64,000 nucleotides of DNA from Citrobacter youngae (GCF_003818115.1 NZ_RPOI01000005.1:124001-188000), one strand, 5' to 3'. Shown: positions 53,812-61,882, numbered from the stretch's first letter. The notes: generated by a model from the letters alone, not told the origin. Translations and numbers: made by a program.

Positions 53812-54291
53812 TTATCCCCTCCAGAACATCAAATGAGACAGGATATGGAAAACCCGATCGCTAAACTTGCGCTTAACTACTGGTACAAAGTGCTTATTGC
53901 TGGCGGATTCTTTGTCTTCTTGGTGAATGGAACCGGGATCCTCACTGCATACCCGACAGCAGGTACTGGACTCATTTCCCTTGGTTGCGCTTTGTGGGGA
54001 GTCGGCGAATGGATTAACCACCCCTACCAGGAGGTATTGATCCCCGGAGTTTTTGGCCGACCATCCGGGAAGCTGTCCGGTTACCCCAGAAAAGTCAGCT
54101 TGGCCGGTATTGCCTTCGATGTTATCGGTGGCGCCCTTATCGTCTTTGGAATTGTTAAATTGTTCCAATGACCACCCAATTAGACTTACACCCCCAGTAG
54201 CTGGATCGATAACTACAGACCCAGGAAACTTACGCTCAAGATCAACCAGCATCATCCTTAGCGCCTCAAGGTCAGAATATCGCTGTGGCAT
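53812..54291 (-). CDS. Hypothetical protein after Cro (doubtful length)
   Basis: ATG 54291 lies 1 nt after the cro stop, which favours coupled translation. The first 45 residues (MPQRYSDLEALRMMLVDLERKFPGS...) look protein-like. The remaining frame runs across the opposite-strand membrane gene and may not be genuine. No family recognised. Confidence 0.35.
   Translation of the reverse strand: MPQRYSDLEALRMMLVDLERKFPGSVVIDPATGGVSLIGWSLEQFNNSKDDKGATDNIEGNTGQADFSGVTGQLPGWSAKNSGDQYLLVGVVNPFADSPQSATKGNESSTCCRVCSEDPGSIHQEDKESASNKHFVPVVKRKFSDRVFHILSHLMFWRG
53845..54171 (+). CDS. Small three-pass membrane protein
   Basis: A 108-residue membrane protein, MENPIAKLALNYWYKVLIAGG..., with hydrophobic segments at about residues 14-33, 38-54 and 84-104. 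It is on the strand opposite to the early replication operon, so it could be expressed from the prophage as cargo. Similar proteins occur in E. coli prophages; function unknown, exclusion of other phages is one guess. Confidence 0.65.
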   Translation: MENPIAKLALNYWYKVLIAGGFFVFLVNGTGILTAYPTAGTGLISLGCALWGVGEWINHPYQEVLIPGVFGRPSGKLSGYPRKVSLAGIAFDVIGGALIVFGIVKLFQ

Positions 54292-54292
54292 G

Positions 54293-54553
54293 TCACACCT
54301 CACCTTGTTCTGTGTGGCCATGCCTTTTCAAGCTGTCAGGAAGTCCATCATTCTTATTGGGGTAAAGATCTGGCCTCACCTCATGTGGAGTGATAGCCCA
54401 TCCAACCAGCTCTGAAAGTTTCAATACAAATCGAGCGGGAATTACCGATTTAGCAAACCATTGATTAACGGCCTGAGGGGTAACCCCTAAACCTTGGGCG
54501 ATGCTTCTTTGAGAAGTAATTGTTCCCAACTTTACACGTAAATCTGTATTCAT
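54293..54553 (-). CDS. Cro-like repressor
   Basis: An 86-residue YdaS/Cro-type protein with the helix-turn-helix ITSQRSIAQGLGVTPQAVNQWF. First gene of the - strand early operon, divergent from the CI-like gene. Its promoter overlaps TCAAG operator half-sites. Confidence 0.87.
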   Translation of the reverse strand: MNTDLRVKLGTITSQRSIAQGLGVTPQAVNQWFAKSVIPARFVLKLSELVGWAITPHEVRPDLYPNKNDGLPDSLKRHGHTEQGEV

Positions 54554-54562
54554 AACTCACCA

Positions 54563-54647
54563 TCAAGTTTATCTTTACGATGAGAGGTTACATCAAGTAT
54601 TAATTAACATGCAAGAAGTAAGATCATGCGTTAAACTTGAAATCAAG
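54563..54647. promoter_or_regulatory. PR promoter and operator half-sites
   Basis: On the - strand TTGATG (54596-54591), 17 bp, GATAAA (54573-54568) drives cro. Half-sites TCAAGTTTA (54563), TCAAGTATT (54593) and TAAACTTGA with TCAAG (54632-54647) share the core of the palindromes at 55439 and 55486, pointing to one repressor. Confidence 0.65.
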
Positions 54648-54696
54648 CGATGCTTTATGCATGTTGACTTTGGGATAAAACCTTTGGGGGAATGGC

Positions 54697-55374
54697 GTGG
54701 CAACCGCAGACATGATTCAAGAACTACTTAAGATAAAGGGTTGGAGTAAGGCGGAGTTAGCCCGCCAACTTGGTGTGAGTGCGCAAACTGTTGTGTACTG
54801 GACGAAAGGAGATACGGTTCCCAGGGGTAAGCGTCTAGCTCAACTTTCTGAGATCAGTGGATATCCACAATCTTGGTTTTTAGGTGAAGAGCAAAGTCCA
54901 TCCTTTCCCGCTTCCTCTCACAAAGCAGACGAAAAAAATGGTGTAAAATTCAGTGTATTGGACATCGAATTTAGCTGTGGTGATGGTACCAACGTTAAAG
55001 GCGATTTTATTGACGTAGTACGTTCCATCGAACTTGATCCGGAGTATGCCCGGCAAGTGGTCGGAAACAGACCATTCAAAAACATCGAAATTGGAAATGC
55101 CAGAGGCGATAGCATGCTACCAACAATAGCACCGGGAGATCTGCTATTTCTCGACAAAACAATCACATATTTTGATGGTGATGGAATATATGCCTTTTGT
55201 TTTGAAGGTGAATGTTTCGTCAAAAGACTGCAGAAGACAGGAAGCAAAATCGTCGTTCTTTCTGATAATCCAAATTACCAAACTTGGTGCATCGAGAAGG
55301 ACGCTTTAAACATGCTATACATCCAATCAAAAGTTGTATCCTCAGTTCCATTCAATATAAATCGATTCGGTTAA
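54697..55374 (+). CDS. CI-like repressor with S24 peptidase domain
   Basis: A 225-residue lysogeny repressor. An N-terminal helix-turn-helix (WSKAELARQLGVSAQTVVYWT) is joined to a LexA-type S24 domain with catalytic Ser139 (ARGDSMLPT) and Lys176 (GECFVKRL). It should self-cleave with RecA, linking induction to SOS. Start GTG 54697 follows GGGGG. Confidence 0.92.
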   Translation: MATADMIQELLKIKGWSKAELARQLGVSAQTVVYWTKGDTVPRGKRLAQLSEISGYPQSWFLGEEQSPSFPASSHKADEKNGVKFSVLDIEFSCGDGTNVKGDFIDVVRSIELDPEYARQVVGNRPFKNIEIGNARGDSMLPTIAPGDLLFLDKTITYFDGDGIYAFCFEGECFVKRLQKTGSKIVVLSDNPNYQTWCIEKDALNMLYIQSKVVSSVPFNINRFG

Positions 55375-55438
55375 TCATTGATTCAAAACGGGCTTCCCGC
55401 CCGTTTCCTACCACCAAAAAATCCATTCAAAAAAATAA

Positions 55439-55500
55439 TCAAGTTTAACTTGACTAAATCTTTTCCCATATATACTCTCTCACCATCAAGTTTAACTTGA
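55439..55500 (+). promoter_or_regulatory. PL-like promoter with two palindromic operators
   Basis: TCAAGTTTAACTTGA occurs at 55439-55453 and 55486-55500. Between them TTGACT (55450-55455) and TATACT (55471-55476), with a short 15 bp spacer, form a promoter for the + strand operon. The sites flank it, so repressor binding should shut it. Confidence 0.7.
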
Positions 55501-55528
55501 TTAAACTTTAGCATCGAGGGGAGTGAGA

Positions 55529-55948
55529 ATGAAAAATTCAATTGAAATGTTGGAAAGCATCGCAGCTGATATTGTGGAAAACACCTCGTTACTTGAGGTT
55601 ATTTACCGCATCAATGAATTGCCACCAGAAGCCGATAATGCAATTGCTTGCCTTATTCGCTCAATGCAGAAAACGCTGGATGGTGTTAATGAGTATGTTT
55701 CGATGTTACCCACTACTACTCGAGGTGATAAAGCAAAAGATAGAATCGATATTGATGATATCGCTGATGATGTATTTAATGTGACTATTACAGTGAACCA
55801 GCTTAACGAACTGGCACATATATACAATGAGTCATATTTCACCGATAAAGATAGTGACGATCCAAAATGCCTGATGTCAGCAACAATTTATGACTACGCA
55901 AGAAAAGTTAAGGATGAACTGAAAACCATCGAAACTAAATTAGGTTAA
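55529..55948 (+). CDS. Hypothetical early protein
   Basis: A 139-residue acidic helical protein (MKNSIEMLESIAADIVENTS...) with GAGGGGA ribosome site. First gene behind the PL-like promoter, a place often used for N-like, Kil or host-takeover proteins, but no arginine-rich N motif is seen. Unknown. Confidence 0.65.
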   Translation: MKNSIEMLESIAADIVENTSLLEVIYRINELPPEADNAIACLIRSMQKTLDGVNEYVSMLPTTTRGDKAKDRIDIDDIADDVFNVTITVNQLNELAHIYNESYFTDKDSDDPKCLMSATIYDYARKVKDELKTIETKLG

Positions 55949-56009
55949 TAAATAAAATTTTTAATAACGCCTTAATCGGTGGGACATCACTCACCCTGAG
56001 GAAATGCAA

Positions 56010-56282
56010 ATGAATATTATCGTCAGAAATGAAGTCGTGAATAACAAAGCCCATCCAGCCAATCAGGATGACGACATTCTTTACATAAACAAAGCCCACA
56101 AAACAGCAGAGTGTGCCAATAAATATGCACATGAACTCCGTGCTGAATTTACCCAGTTGCTTATGCCAGCAATCACACGCACTGATGTGAAGGTAGCGGG
56201 AAGATTCACCTCATTACTTAATGAGCTTTGCTTCATGACAAAAATGACGATGGAGAACACCTCAAAGGGGGGGGGGCAATAA
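56010..56282 (+). CDS. Hypothetical early protein ending in a G10 tract
   Basis: A 90-residue helical protein, MNIIVRNEVVNNKAHPAN..., ending SKGGGQ. The glycines come from G10 (56267-56276). Its TAA overlaps the next ATG (TAATG). One extra G would remove the stop and fuse it in frame to the next gene. Confidence 0.65.
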   Translation: MNIIVRNEVVNNKAHPANQDDDILYINKAHKTAECANKYAHELRAEFTQLLMPAITRTDVKVAGRFTSLLNELCFMTKMTMENTSKGGGQ

Positions 56283-56395
56283 TGACGTTTCTGAAAGATA
56301 AAGCAGCACACAAGACAGCAAAACTTTTCGCCTCTTATGGAAATAGTTATCTGCATATTGCAAACCTTTTTCTGCGCAAGGCTTACGGGCGGTAG
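56282..56395 (+). CDS. Small hypothetical protein (37 aa)
   Basis: MTFLKDKAAHKTAKLFASYG to LFLRKAYGR, basic and amphipathic. Translationally coupled (TAATG) to the preceding gene. Confidence 0.5.
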   Translation: MTFLKDKAAHKTAKLFASYGNSYLHIANLFLRKAYGR

Positions 56396-56400
56396 TGACA

Positions 56401-56757
56401 ATGAAAAACAACACCATTGAAATTTATCGCCGCCGCATTGCTATTGCGACATTAAACCGAATGAAGCGCAAGACAGGAGGTTATTGTCTCTCCGTAAATA
56501 TGCCCGATGACAATATTCAGGTTATCGAGATTAACGAAGAATCAATACTGAAACTTTTGCTGCGCTTCGAAAAACAGGCTCGGACTGAATTCAACACAGA
56601 AGCGGAAACATTTCTTCGCCAGACGTATATGAAAAGCGTCGATATCAATGGACACACCGAATATCTGACCGAAACCGGAAAGATGATTGTTGACGAGATT
56701 TTTGCGGAGTTAATTAAACACGCGAAAGAGAAATACGTATGTGGAGGAATTAACTGA
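56401..56757 (+). CDS. Hypothetical early protein
   Basis: A 118-residue protein, MKNNTIEIYRRRIAIATLNRM..., with a single CGG near the end. ATG 56401 is taken; a GTG at 56395 is in frame. Its TGA overlaps the next ATG. No family recognised. Confidence 0.55.
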   Translation: MKNNTIEIYRRRIAIATLNRMKRKTGGYCLSVNMPDDNIQVIEINEESILKLLLRFEKQARTEFNTEAETFLRQTYMKSVDINGHTEYLTETGKMIVDEIFAELIKHAKEKYVCGGIN

Positions 56758-57009
56758 TGGCCTCACAACAAACAATTATGCACGGAATGCAGATCCCCCC
56801 CCCCAGTCCTCAACGTGGATCTGCATGTGCTTCCGGATTTCACCGGACGCGTGGTTCTTTACATCGAAAAAGGGCGTGTGACATGCGACCGCCGGCTGCT
56901 CGACGACGAACATATTTGCGCACTGGACACTTTTATCAAAATGGCTCGCGAAGCCGGGTTACGTATACAGGAGCTAACTGGTGGCACTGACAGCAATTCG
57001 AATACCTGA
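56757..57009 (+). pseudogene. Early protein frameshifted at a C10 tract
   Basis: ATG 56757 opens MASQQTIMHGMQIPPP, coupled to the previous gene. After C10 (56795-56804) the native continuation VLNVDLHVLPDFTGRVVLYIEKGR... to 57009 lies one frame away. Nine C residues would join them to about 83 residues. As written, frame one runs on as unlikely sequence to 56990. Confidence 0.7.
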
Positions 57010-57199
57010 ACGCGTGCACCTGCAGGCGATGCAGGTCCTGCTGCGATACCGACGGAAGCGAGTATATGCACGACGTATGCGACGCACCGGACTTCTCAGC
57101 CTGAAGGTTAATCCGCGCTGGCGGCTGCTATCGAAAGACGATGGCCGGAACTGGGAAGTAATGAGCCATGAAACTTATAACCGGGAGAAAGACAGATGA
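56981..57199 (+). CDS. Small basic hypothetical protein
   Basis: A 72-residue Arg-rich protein, (M)ALTAIRIPERVHLQAMQVLLRYRRKRVYARRM..., from a GTG start at 56981 with GGAG upstream, overlapping the previous gene. Possibly nucleic-acid binding from charge alone. Confidence 0.55.
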   Translation: MALTAIRIPERVHLQAMQVLLRYRRKRVYARRMRRTGLLSLKVNPRWRLLSKDDGRNWEVMSHETYNREKDR

Positions 57200-57618
57200 T
57201 CGACAACCGCACCGCCAGCGCAATTGACCTGGCATTTCAGATTCACCATACGCCTGTGGGCAACTTGTTCGTTGCGATGCGGCATGGCCGTATGAAGCGC
57301 TGCTTCAGCCGCGATACGGCGATCCGCTATCTGGCGTTCTTTATGACTACCGAAGCTTTCCGTCGTTCCGGCTTCGAGCAACGCTACCCGGATGTGCAGG
57401 CTGTCCACCCTCTCAATCCAGAACTGAATTGTTGGCAGCGAGGAGGCACAACAGTTGAGTACATCGGAGCCCACCAGCGCTGTGTTCGACGTCTTCGCCG
57501 CATTCTGGCCATTAAGCGTGACATGACGAAATGGTGTGAGAAGTGGGACGCCATGCACGACCGCTTCGTTAAAGAGGTTGACGAACTACAGGCCAGTAAA
57601 CCGGAGGGTATTCGATGA
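57196..57618 (+). CDS. Hypothetical early protein
   Basis: A 140-residue protein, MIDNRTASAIDLAFQIHHTP..., basic in its C-terminal half (RRLRRILAIKRDMTKW). ATGA overlap with the preceding gene and with the next. Unknown function. Confidence 0.6.
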   Translation: MIDNRTASAIDLAFQIHHTPVGNLFVAMRHGRMKRCFSRDTAIRYLAFFMTTEAFRRSGFEQRYPDVQAVHPLNPELNCWQRGGTTVEYIGAHQRCVRRLRRILAIKRDMTKWCEKWDAMHDRFVKEVDELQASKPEGIR

Positions 57619-58193
57619 GCAGCAATTACGACGCGCCAGAAACTACGCCAAACGGCATCAAGATCGGAAATCGCGTTATTGGCTGGTCTGGCGCGGTTAA
57701 ACAATTCGATGGTTCGCGCTTTGACTCCCGCAACTCAGAGGGGCTGCGTTGGTTGGCCTGCATTATGGATGCCGTGGCAGCTGGTTGGGTTTCTCTAGGC
57801 GCAGAGAAAGAACTCATTCTGTGGCGCTGGCTGGTAGCAACAGTATTCATCAACGAAGAGAAGGATAAGAACGGCACTATCGAAATCCCGAACGAAGACG
57901 GTGGTGTTGATATCGCAGTGATCTATTCGGGCAAGAAAGGAAATTTGAGTATCTATCCCGGTCCGCTGCGTTTTTCTCTCGCCAACCATGTGGAAGGCAT
58001 TGCCATCGAGAAATATGGAGTTTGCGAGGGTTCAGCCCTTGCCCTTCGCATGTATCAGGACATGGTGATTGCAGATCCCGGCTACGGATTCAGGATGTCA
58101 CCCTTTGGGCGAAAAGGACTTGAGATGCTTCACGATGACTACATCGGAGAGATTAACACCAACGGCATGCCAGAAGCGCATGTGATTCACTAA
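57615..58193 (+). CDS. Hypothetical early protein
   Basis: A 192-residue mixed alpha/beta protein (MSSNYDAPETTPNGIKIGNRV...). Coupled to the preceding gene by ATGA. No catalytic motif recognised. Confidence 0.6.
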   Translation: MSSNYDAPETTPNGIKIGNRVIGWSGAVKQFDGSRFDSRNSEGLRWLACIMDAVAAGWVSLGAEKELILWRWLVATVFINEEKDKNGTIEIPNEDGGVDIAVIYSGKKGNLSIYPGPLRFSLANHVEGIAIEKYGVCEGSALALRMYQDMVIADPGYGFRMSPFGRKGLEMLHDDYIGEINTNGMPEAHVIH

Positions 58194-58203
58194 GGAGAAA
58201 GCA

Positions 58204-58782
58204 ATGTTTATTTATACCGATCTGCTCCGAGCCGCTCTGTGCTGCACAGCCAGTCAGGAAGACACACGGAAGATCCTGAGAGGTATACACATCACGCCAA
58301 CCCACATTCGGGCAACCAATGGTATTGCGGCCGTATCAATGTCACATGGTTCAAAAACCGAAATTGAGGGTGTATTTATCCTGCACGGTGATATCCCGGC
58401 TAGCGCAGAAGGAACCGTATTCCAGAAAGTTGGCAGCCAGTGGATTGCTGCTCATTCGGACGACTACGAGCGACTAGTTGGGCATAACGAGCTTGAACTC
58501 GTTGAAGGCAAGTTTCCGGATCCTGGCAAATTGCTGCCGACAGAGGAAGAGCCCTGTTCAGAGTTCCCCATTTTTGCCGCTGAATTGCTGGCTTTGCCTT
58601 ATCGCATGTTTGGCAAGGAATTCACATCAATGCCCGTTAATTTCAAACTCTTTGGCCCTGAAAAACCATGCCAGGTGCTGTTTAACGTAGCTGTTAACAC
58701 TTTTTACGGCGATCCAGTGTTGGTAATCATGCCGATGAAATCGACGGTGTTCGAACTGCACCGTAAGGCGATGGAAGGATGA
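58204..58782 (+). CDS. Sliding-clamp-like protein (tentative)
   Basis: A 192-residue protein whose pattern resembles the first domains of DnaN: an N-terminal helix (LLRAALCCTASQEDTRKIL), GIHITPTHIRATNGIAAV like the clamp ATD segment, and LVEGKFPDPGKLLP like the FPNLD loop. It is half the size of DnaN. It could be a diverged clamp or a clamp mimic. AAGGAG ribosome site. Confidence 0.5.
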   Translation: MFIYTDLLRAALCCTASQEDTRKILRGIHITPTHIRATNGIAAVSMSHGSKTEIEGVFILHGDIPASAEGTVFQKVGSQWIAAHSDDYERLVGHNELELVEGKFPDPGKLLPTEEEPCSEFPIFAAELLALPYRMFGKEFTSMPVNFKLFGPEKPCQVLFNVAVNTFYGDPVLVIMPMKSTVFELHRKAMEG

Positions 58783-58901
58783 AAAAGATGTATGTGTGCT
58801 CCCTGTGGGCACTGTTCTTCTCAATTCTGTTTGGTATTGGCGCCGCAGCCGGTGCAATAGGTTTTATCGGTGCAATGAAAATGTTGGCAGGAGTTCTGTG
58901 A
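58779..58901 (+). CDS. Small single-pass membrane protein (40 aa)
   Basis: MKKMYVCSLWALFFSILFGIG then AAAGAIGFIGAMKMLAGVL: one long hydrophobic helix with small residues. Overlaps both neighbours by ATGA, so co-translated. Function unknown. Confidence 0.6.
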   Translation: MKKMYVCSLWALFFSILFGIGAAAGAIGFIGAMKMLAGVL

Positions 58902-59125
58902 TGAAAATTGACTTCAACGACTACGGGGCGGTTGCATCGGTAACGATCACCAGCACTATTTTCGAGTTTCGCAAACATAACCGGGTGGTTGACACCACTC
59001 TGTTTCTGGTGCCGGGAGTGGTCAGCGAACGGCGCGGAGCATTCTTCATGAAGACATTTATTTCAGGGAAAACCCGCGATGCACTGCGGGCTTATAAAAC
59101 CGTACAGTGTGAGGTGAAACGATGA
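58901..59125 (+). CDS. Hypothetical early protein
   Basis: A 74-residue beta-rich protein, MKIDFNDYGAVASVTITSTIF..., coupled to both neighbours. The frame extends upstream to 58796 but inside the previous gene. Confidence 0.55.
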   Translation: MKIDFNDYGAVASVTITSTIFEFRKHNRVVDTTLFLVPGVVSERRGAFFMKTFISGKTRDALRAYKTVQCEVKR

Positions 59126-59334
59126 GCAAAGGCCAGCAACCAGCCTATCCATGCCCGCGCATCGATACTCCCCGTGACATGACTTACCGCCAGCACCTCG
59201 TTGTGCAGATAGCGCCGGTAATGCTCACGAATTTTTTTAGCAATGATGCCTGGCAGGATTACGACGACCTAGCCAGAACTCTGGTGATGGCTGTAGATGC
59301 CATCATCGAAGCTGAGCGGGAGACGGCGAAATGA
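59122..59334 (+). CDS. Hypothetical early protein
   Basis: A 70-residue protein, MSKGQQPAYPCPRIDTPRDM..., with a C-terminal helix (LARTLVMAVDAIIEAER). ATGA overlap with both neighbours. Unknown. Confidence 0.6.
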   Translation: MSKGQQPAYPCPRIDTPRDMTYRQHLVVQIAPVMLTNFFSNDAWQDYDDLARTLVMAVDAIIEAERETAK

Positions 59335-59792
59335 GCAAAATCACTAACCCTGTCGTGCTTATCTATAAGCGCGAAAACAGTGATACCTACGCTGTCGCGA
59401 TCACCAATGGCAGCCAGGACTATCACGACGCCGTTCTGATGGCGACGATGGAACCGGATATGGCCGGTGATGATGTAGATACCTGGAGCAAAACCGGTTA
59501 CTACATGGCGGCGGAGATTCAGCGCTTACGCCAGCAGTTGATCGCCCCTTTAAGTATTGGGGAGTTAATTCAGCGTCTTGAATCGCAGACTGGCGACCAC
59601 TGGGAGAGAGTGGTTAGCGATGTCACTTCTGGTAAACCGTTGACCATCACCCTGCCAGATATTACGTCAAAAGCGTTCTGGAGCGATACCGGGAAAAGCG
59701 AAGTATTCCATCCGGAAACCTATAAGCGCTGGGTGAAAGAAGCTATAGAGCGAGCTTGTGTCATTGCCGGGATCGGCGTGGAGGTGAAGTGA
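59331..59792 (+). CDS. Hypothetical early protein
   Basis: A 153-residue protein, MSKITNPVVLIYKRENSDTY..., with a central helix (YYMAAEIQRLRQQL). The C-terminal part (WVKEAIERACVIAGIGVEVK) resembles that of other lambdoid early proteins. Unknown. Confidence 0.6.
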   Translation: MSKITNPVVLIYKRENSDTYAVAITNGSQDYHDAVLMATMEPDMAGDDVDTWSKTGYYMAAEIQRLRQQLIAPLSIGELIQRLESQTGDHWERVVSDVTSGKPLTITLPDITSKAFWSDTGKSEVFHPETYKRWVKEAIERACVIAGIGVEVK

Positions 59793-60103
59793 TGACCACC
59801 ACCACACCAATAATGACCGCCTCAGGAAGTGTGCAGTTTCGCCACTACATGGTGACTGTTCACGCTATTGAACGCTATATCGAACGCATTGGTGGCGATG
59901 TAGGAAATCTGATCCTCGATCTCAAAAACGCCTGGGTATTTGATGTCAGCAAGAAAGGTATTCCCCGCTCTTTGTGCGCCTCAGTCGCACGCTGCGAACG
60001 TGAAGGTGGATACGGGCTCAGGCATGACAAGGCTATTTTTCTGATAAAACCCAAGGCGCGCCAGCATGTCATTGTGACGACGTTATCTGCAGAGGTGAAG
60101 TAA
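59792..60103 (+). CDS. Hypothetical early protein
   Basis: A 103-residue protein, MTTTTPIMTASGSVQFRHYM..., strongly basic in the middle. ATG 59792 overlaps the previous TGA; TAATG links it to the next gene. Confidence 0.6.
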   Translation: MTTTTPIMTASGSVQFRHYMVTVHAIERYIERIGGDVGNLILDLKNAWVFDVSKKGIPRSLCASVARCEREGGYGLRHDKAIFLIKPKARQHVIVTTLSAEVK

Positions 60104-60249
60104 TGCACAAAGCATTTGAAATATGGGTGCGCCAACGGTACGGGAGCCGTTACGACCTTACGCGAGATTGCGACGGTTTTTACTGTAGGGAAGTGGTAAA
60201 GCTGATGTTTGATGTGTGGCGCCACTGCCGTGGCCTTGACTTGGTGTGA
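60103..60249 (+). CDS. Small hypothetical protein (48 aa)
   Basis: MHKAFEIWVRQRYGSRYDLT, ending RHCRGLDLV. Coupled to the previous gene by TAATG and ending 9 bp before xis. Confidence 0.55.
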   Translation: MHKAFEIWVRQRYGSRYDLTRDCDGFYCREVVKLMFDVWRHCRGLDLV

Positions 60250-60258
60250 GGCGGGTAT

Positions 60259-60495
60259 ATGAGCAATGTTATTCAGTTAGCTCCTAACGATTGGGTTTGT
60301 GAAAGCGTTCTTATCGCGGTTACCGGGCTCAAGCCCGGTACCATCCTCCGGGCCAGAAAAGAGTGCTGGATGGTTGGCCGGGAATATATCCACGTTTCAC
60401 CAGATGGTAACCCGAAGCCATCAAGTGAATGCATGTATAACCGTAAAGCGGTCGATGCCTGGGTGGCTTCAATGAAAAACAAACAGCCAGGGTGA
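60259..60495 (+). CDS. xis: Excisionase
   Basis: A 78-residue winged-helix directionality factor, MSNVIQLAPNDWVCESVLIAVTG... with GREYIHVSPDGNPKPSSECMYNR, the typical Xis pattern of lambdoid phages using this integrase type. Immediately upstream of int. Confidence 0.87.
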   Translation: MSNVIQLAPNDWVCESVLIAVTGLKPGTILRARKECWMVGREYIHVSPDGNPKPSSECMYNRKAVDAWVASMKNKQPG

Positions 60496-60550
60496 TTTGA
60501 TGCCATGAAAAAGGTAAGCTCATATCGCTCTTGGGCGTCTGGAGGTATCA

Positions 60551-61864
60551 ATGGATAAAGTCACATATCCAACAGGCGTCGAAAACCACGGTGGCACTTT
60601 ACGCATCTGGTTTAATTTTAAAGGTAAGCGTGTCAGGGAAAGCCTCGGTGTCCCTGACACCGCTAAGAACAGAAAGATAGCCGGGGAACTGCGGGTGTCG
60701 GTATGCTTTGCCATCCGCACGGGAAGCTTTGATTATGCTGAACGGTTTCCAGATTCACCTAACCTTAAAATTTTTGGGTTGGGAAAGAAAGAAATCACAG
60801 TGAAAGAACTCGAAGAGAAGTGGCTGGATCTGAAAAAGATGGAAATCAGCTCGAACGCGCACAAACGGTACGAGTCGGTCGTTGCTGTTGTTGTACCGCT
60901 GATCGGGTCTAGCCGACTGGTGACAGCGATTGAGAAAGAAGAGTTGCTGTATATCAGGAAAGAGCTTTTGATGGGTTATCAGTGCGCTGTAAAGGGCAGG
61001 ATCCCCGTTAAGGGCCGGAGCGCGGTCACCGTCAATTACTACATGACGACTATCGCCGGAATGTTCCAGTTCGCCGCCGATAATGGGTACATAAAGGCAA
61101 ATCCCTTTGATGGAATAAAGCCATTAAAAAGAGCCAGGGTAGAGCCAGACCCGCTCAGTCGTGATGAGTTCATCCGTCTGATAGATGCATGCCGGCATCA
61201 GCAGACGAAAAACATGTGGTCACTGGCGGTGTACACAGGTGTTCGTCACGGGGAGCTGGTTTCCCTGGCATGGGAAGATATCGACCTTGAGGCAGGTACA
61301 ATAACAATTCGCCGCAATTATACAAAGCTGGGCGAGTTCACACTACCGAAAACTGACGCCAGTACGGATAGAGTGATACACCTCATTCAGCCAGCCATCG
61401 ATGTTTTAAGGAATCAGATGGAAATGACCAGACTCGGGCAACAGCATCACATCAACGTGCAATTGCGTGAGTATGGTAGAACGGCGAAGCACCGGTGTAC
61501 ATTTGTCTTTAACCCTAAGATAGTCCGTCGAAGTAAGGATGTGGGGATTATCTACAAGGTGGATTCGTTTGGTGACTCATGGGACGCAGGGCTAAAAAAG
61601 GCGGGTATCAGGCATCGAAAAGCTTACCAGTCGCGCCACACTTACGCGTGCTGGTCACTCGCCGCCGGCGCCAATCCAAGCTTTATAGCCAGTCAGATGG
61701 GGCACGCTAGCGCGCAGATGGTTTTCAATGTGTACGGCGCATGGATGGCAGACAATAACGCAGAGCAGATCGCAATGCTGAATCAGAAGCTGGGCGACTT
61801 TGCCCCATTGATGCCCCATAGGCCACAAACAAACAGCATAGGACTATTAAAATCAGTCAGTTAA
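60551..61864 (+). CDS. int: Tyrosine integrase
   Basis: A 437-residue lambda-type site-specific recombinase. Catalytic Arg232 (TGVRHGEL), Arg362 (YQSRHTYA), His385 (QMGHAS) and nucleophile Tyr395 (FNVYGAW) are all present. An N-terminal arm-binding domain and a core-binding domain precede them. It ends 18 bp before the attR core, and two arm-type repeats lie inside its last codons. Confidence 0.96.
   Translation: MDKVTYPTGVENHGGTLRIWFNFKGKRVRESLGVPDTAKNRKIAGELRVSVCFAIRTGSFDYAERFPDSPNLKIFGLGKKEITVKELEEKWLDLKKMEISSNAHKRYESVVAVVVPLIGSSRLVTAIEKEELLYIRKELLMGYQCAVKGRIPVKGRSAVTVNYYMTTIAGMFQFAADNGYIKANPFDGIKPLKRARVEPDPLSRDEFIRLIDACRHQQTKNMWSLAVYTGVRHGELVSLAWEDIDLEAGTITIRRNYTKLGEFTLPKTDASTDRVIHLIQPAIDVLRNQMEMTRLGQQHHINVQLREYGRTAKHRCTFVFNPKIVRRSKDVGIIYKVDSFGDSWDAGLKKAGIRHRKAYQSRHTYACWSLAAGANPSFIASQMGHASAQMVFNVYGAWMADNNAEQIAMLNQKLGDFAPLMPHRPQTNSIGLLKSVS
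61800..61818 (+). promoter_or_regulatory. Right cluster of integrase arm-type repeats (inside int)
   Basis: TTGCCCCA (61800-61807) and ATGCCCCA (61811-61818), 11 bp apart, repeat the left-arm motif. They encode part of the integrase C-terminus. Confidence 0.6.
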
Positions 61865-61882
61865 CCCAACATACCCGACATG

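Noticed and set aside
60505-60560. Short leader peptide MKKVSSYRSWASGGING before int
   Set aside because: Sixteen or so codons, not in frame with int and no supporting context.
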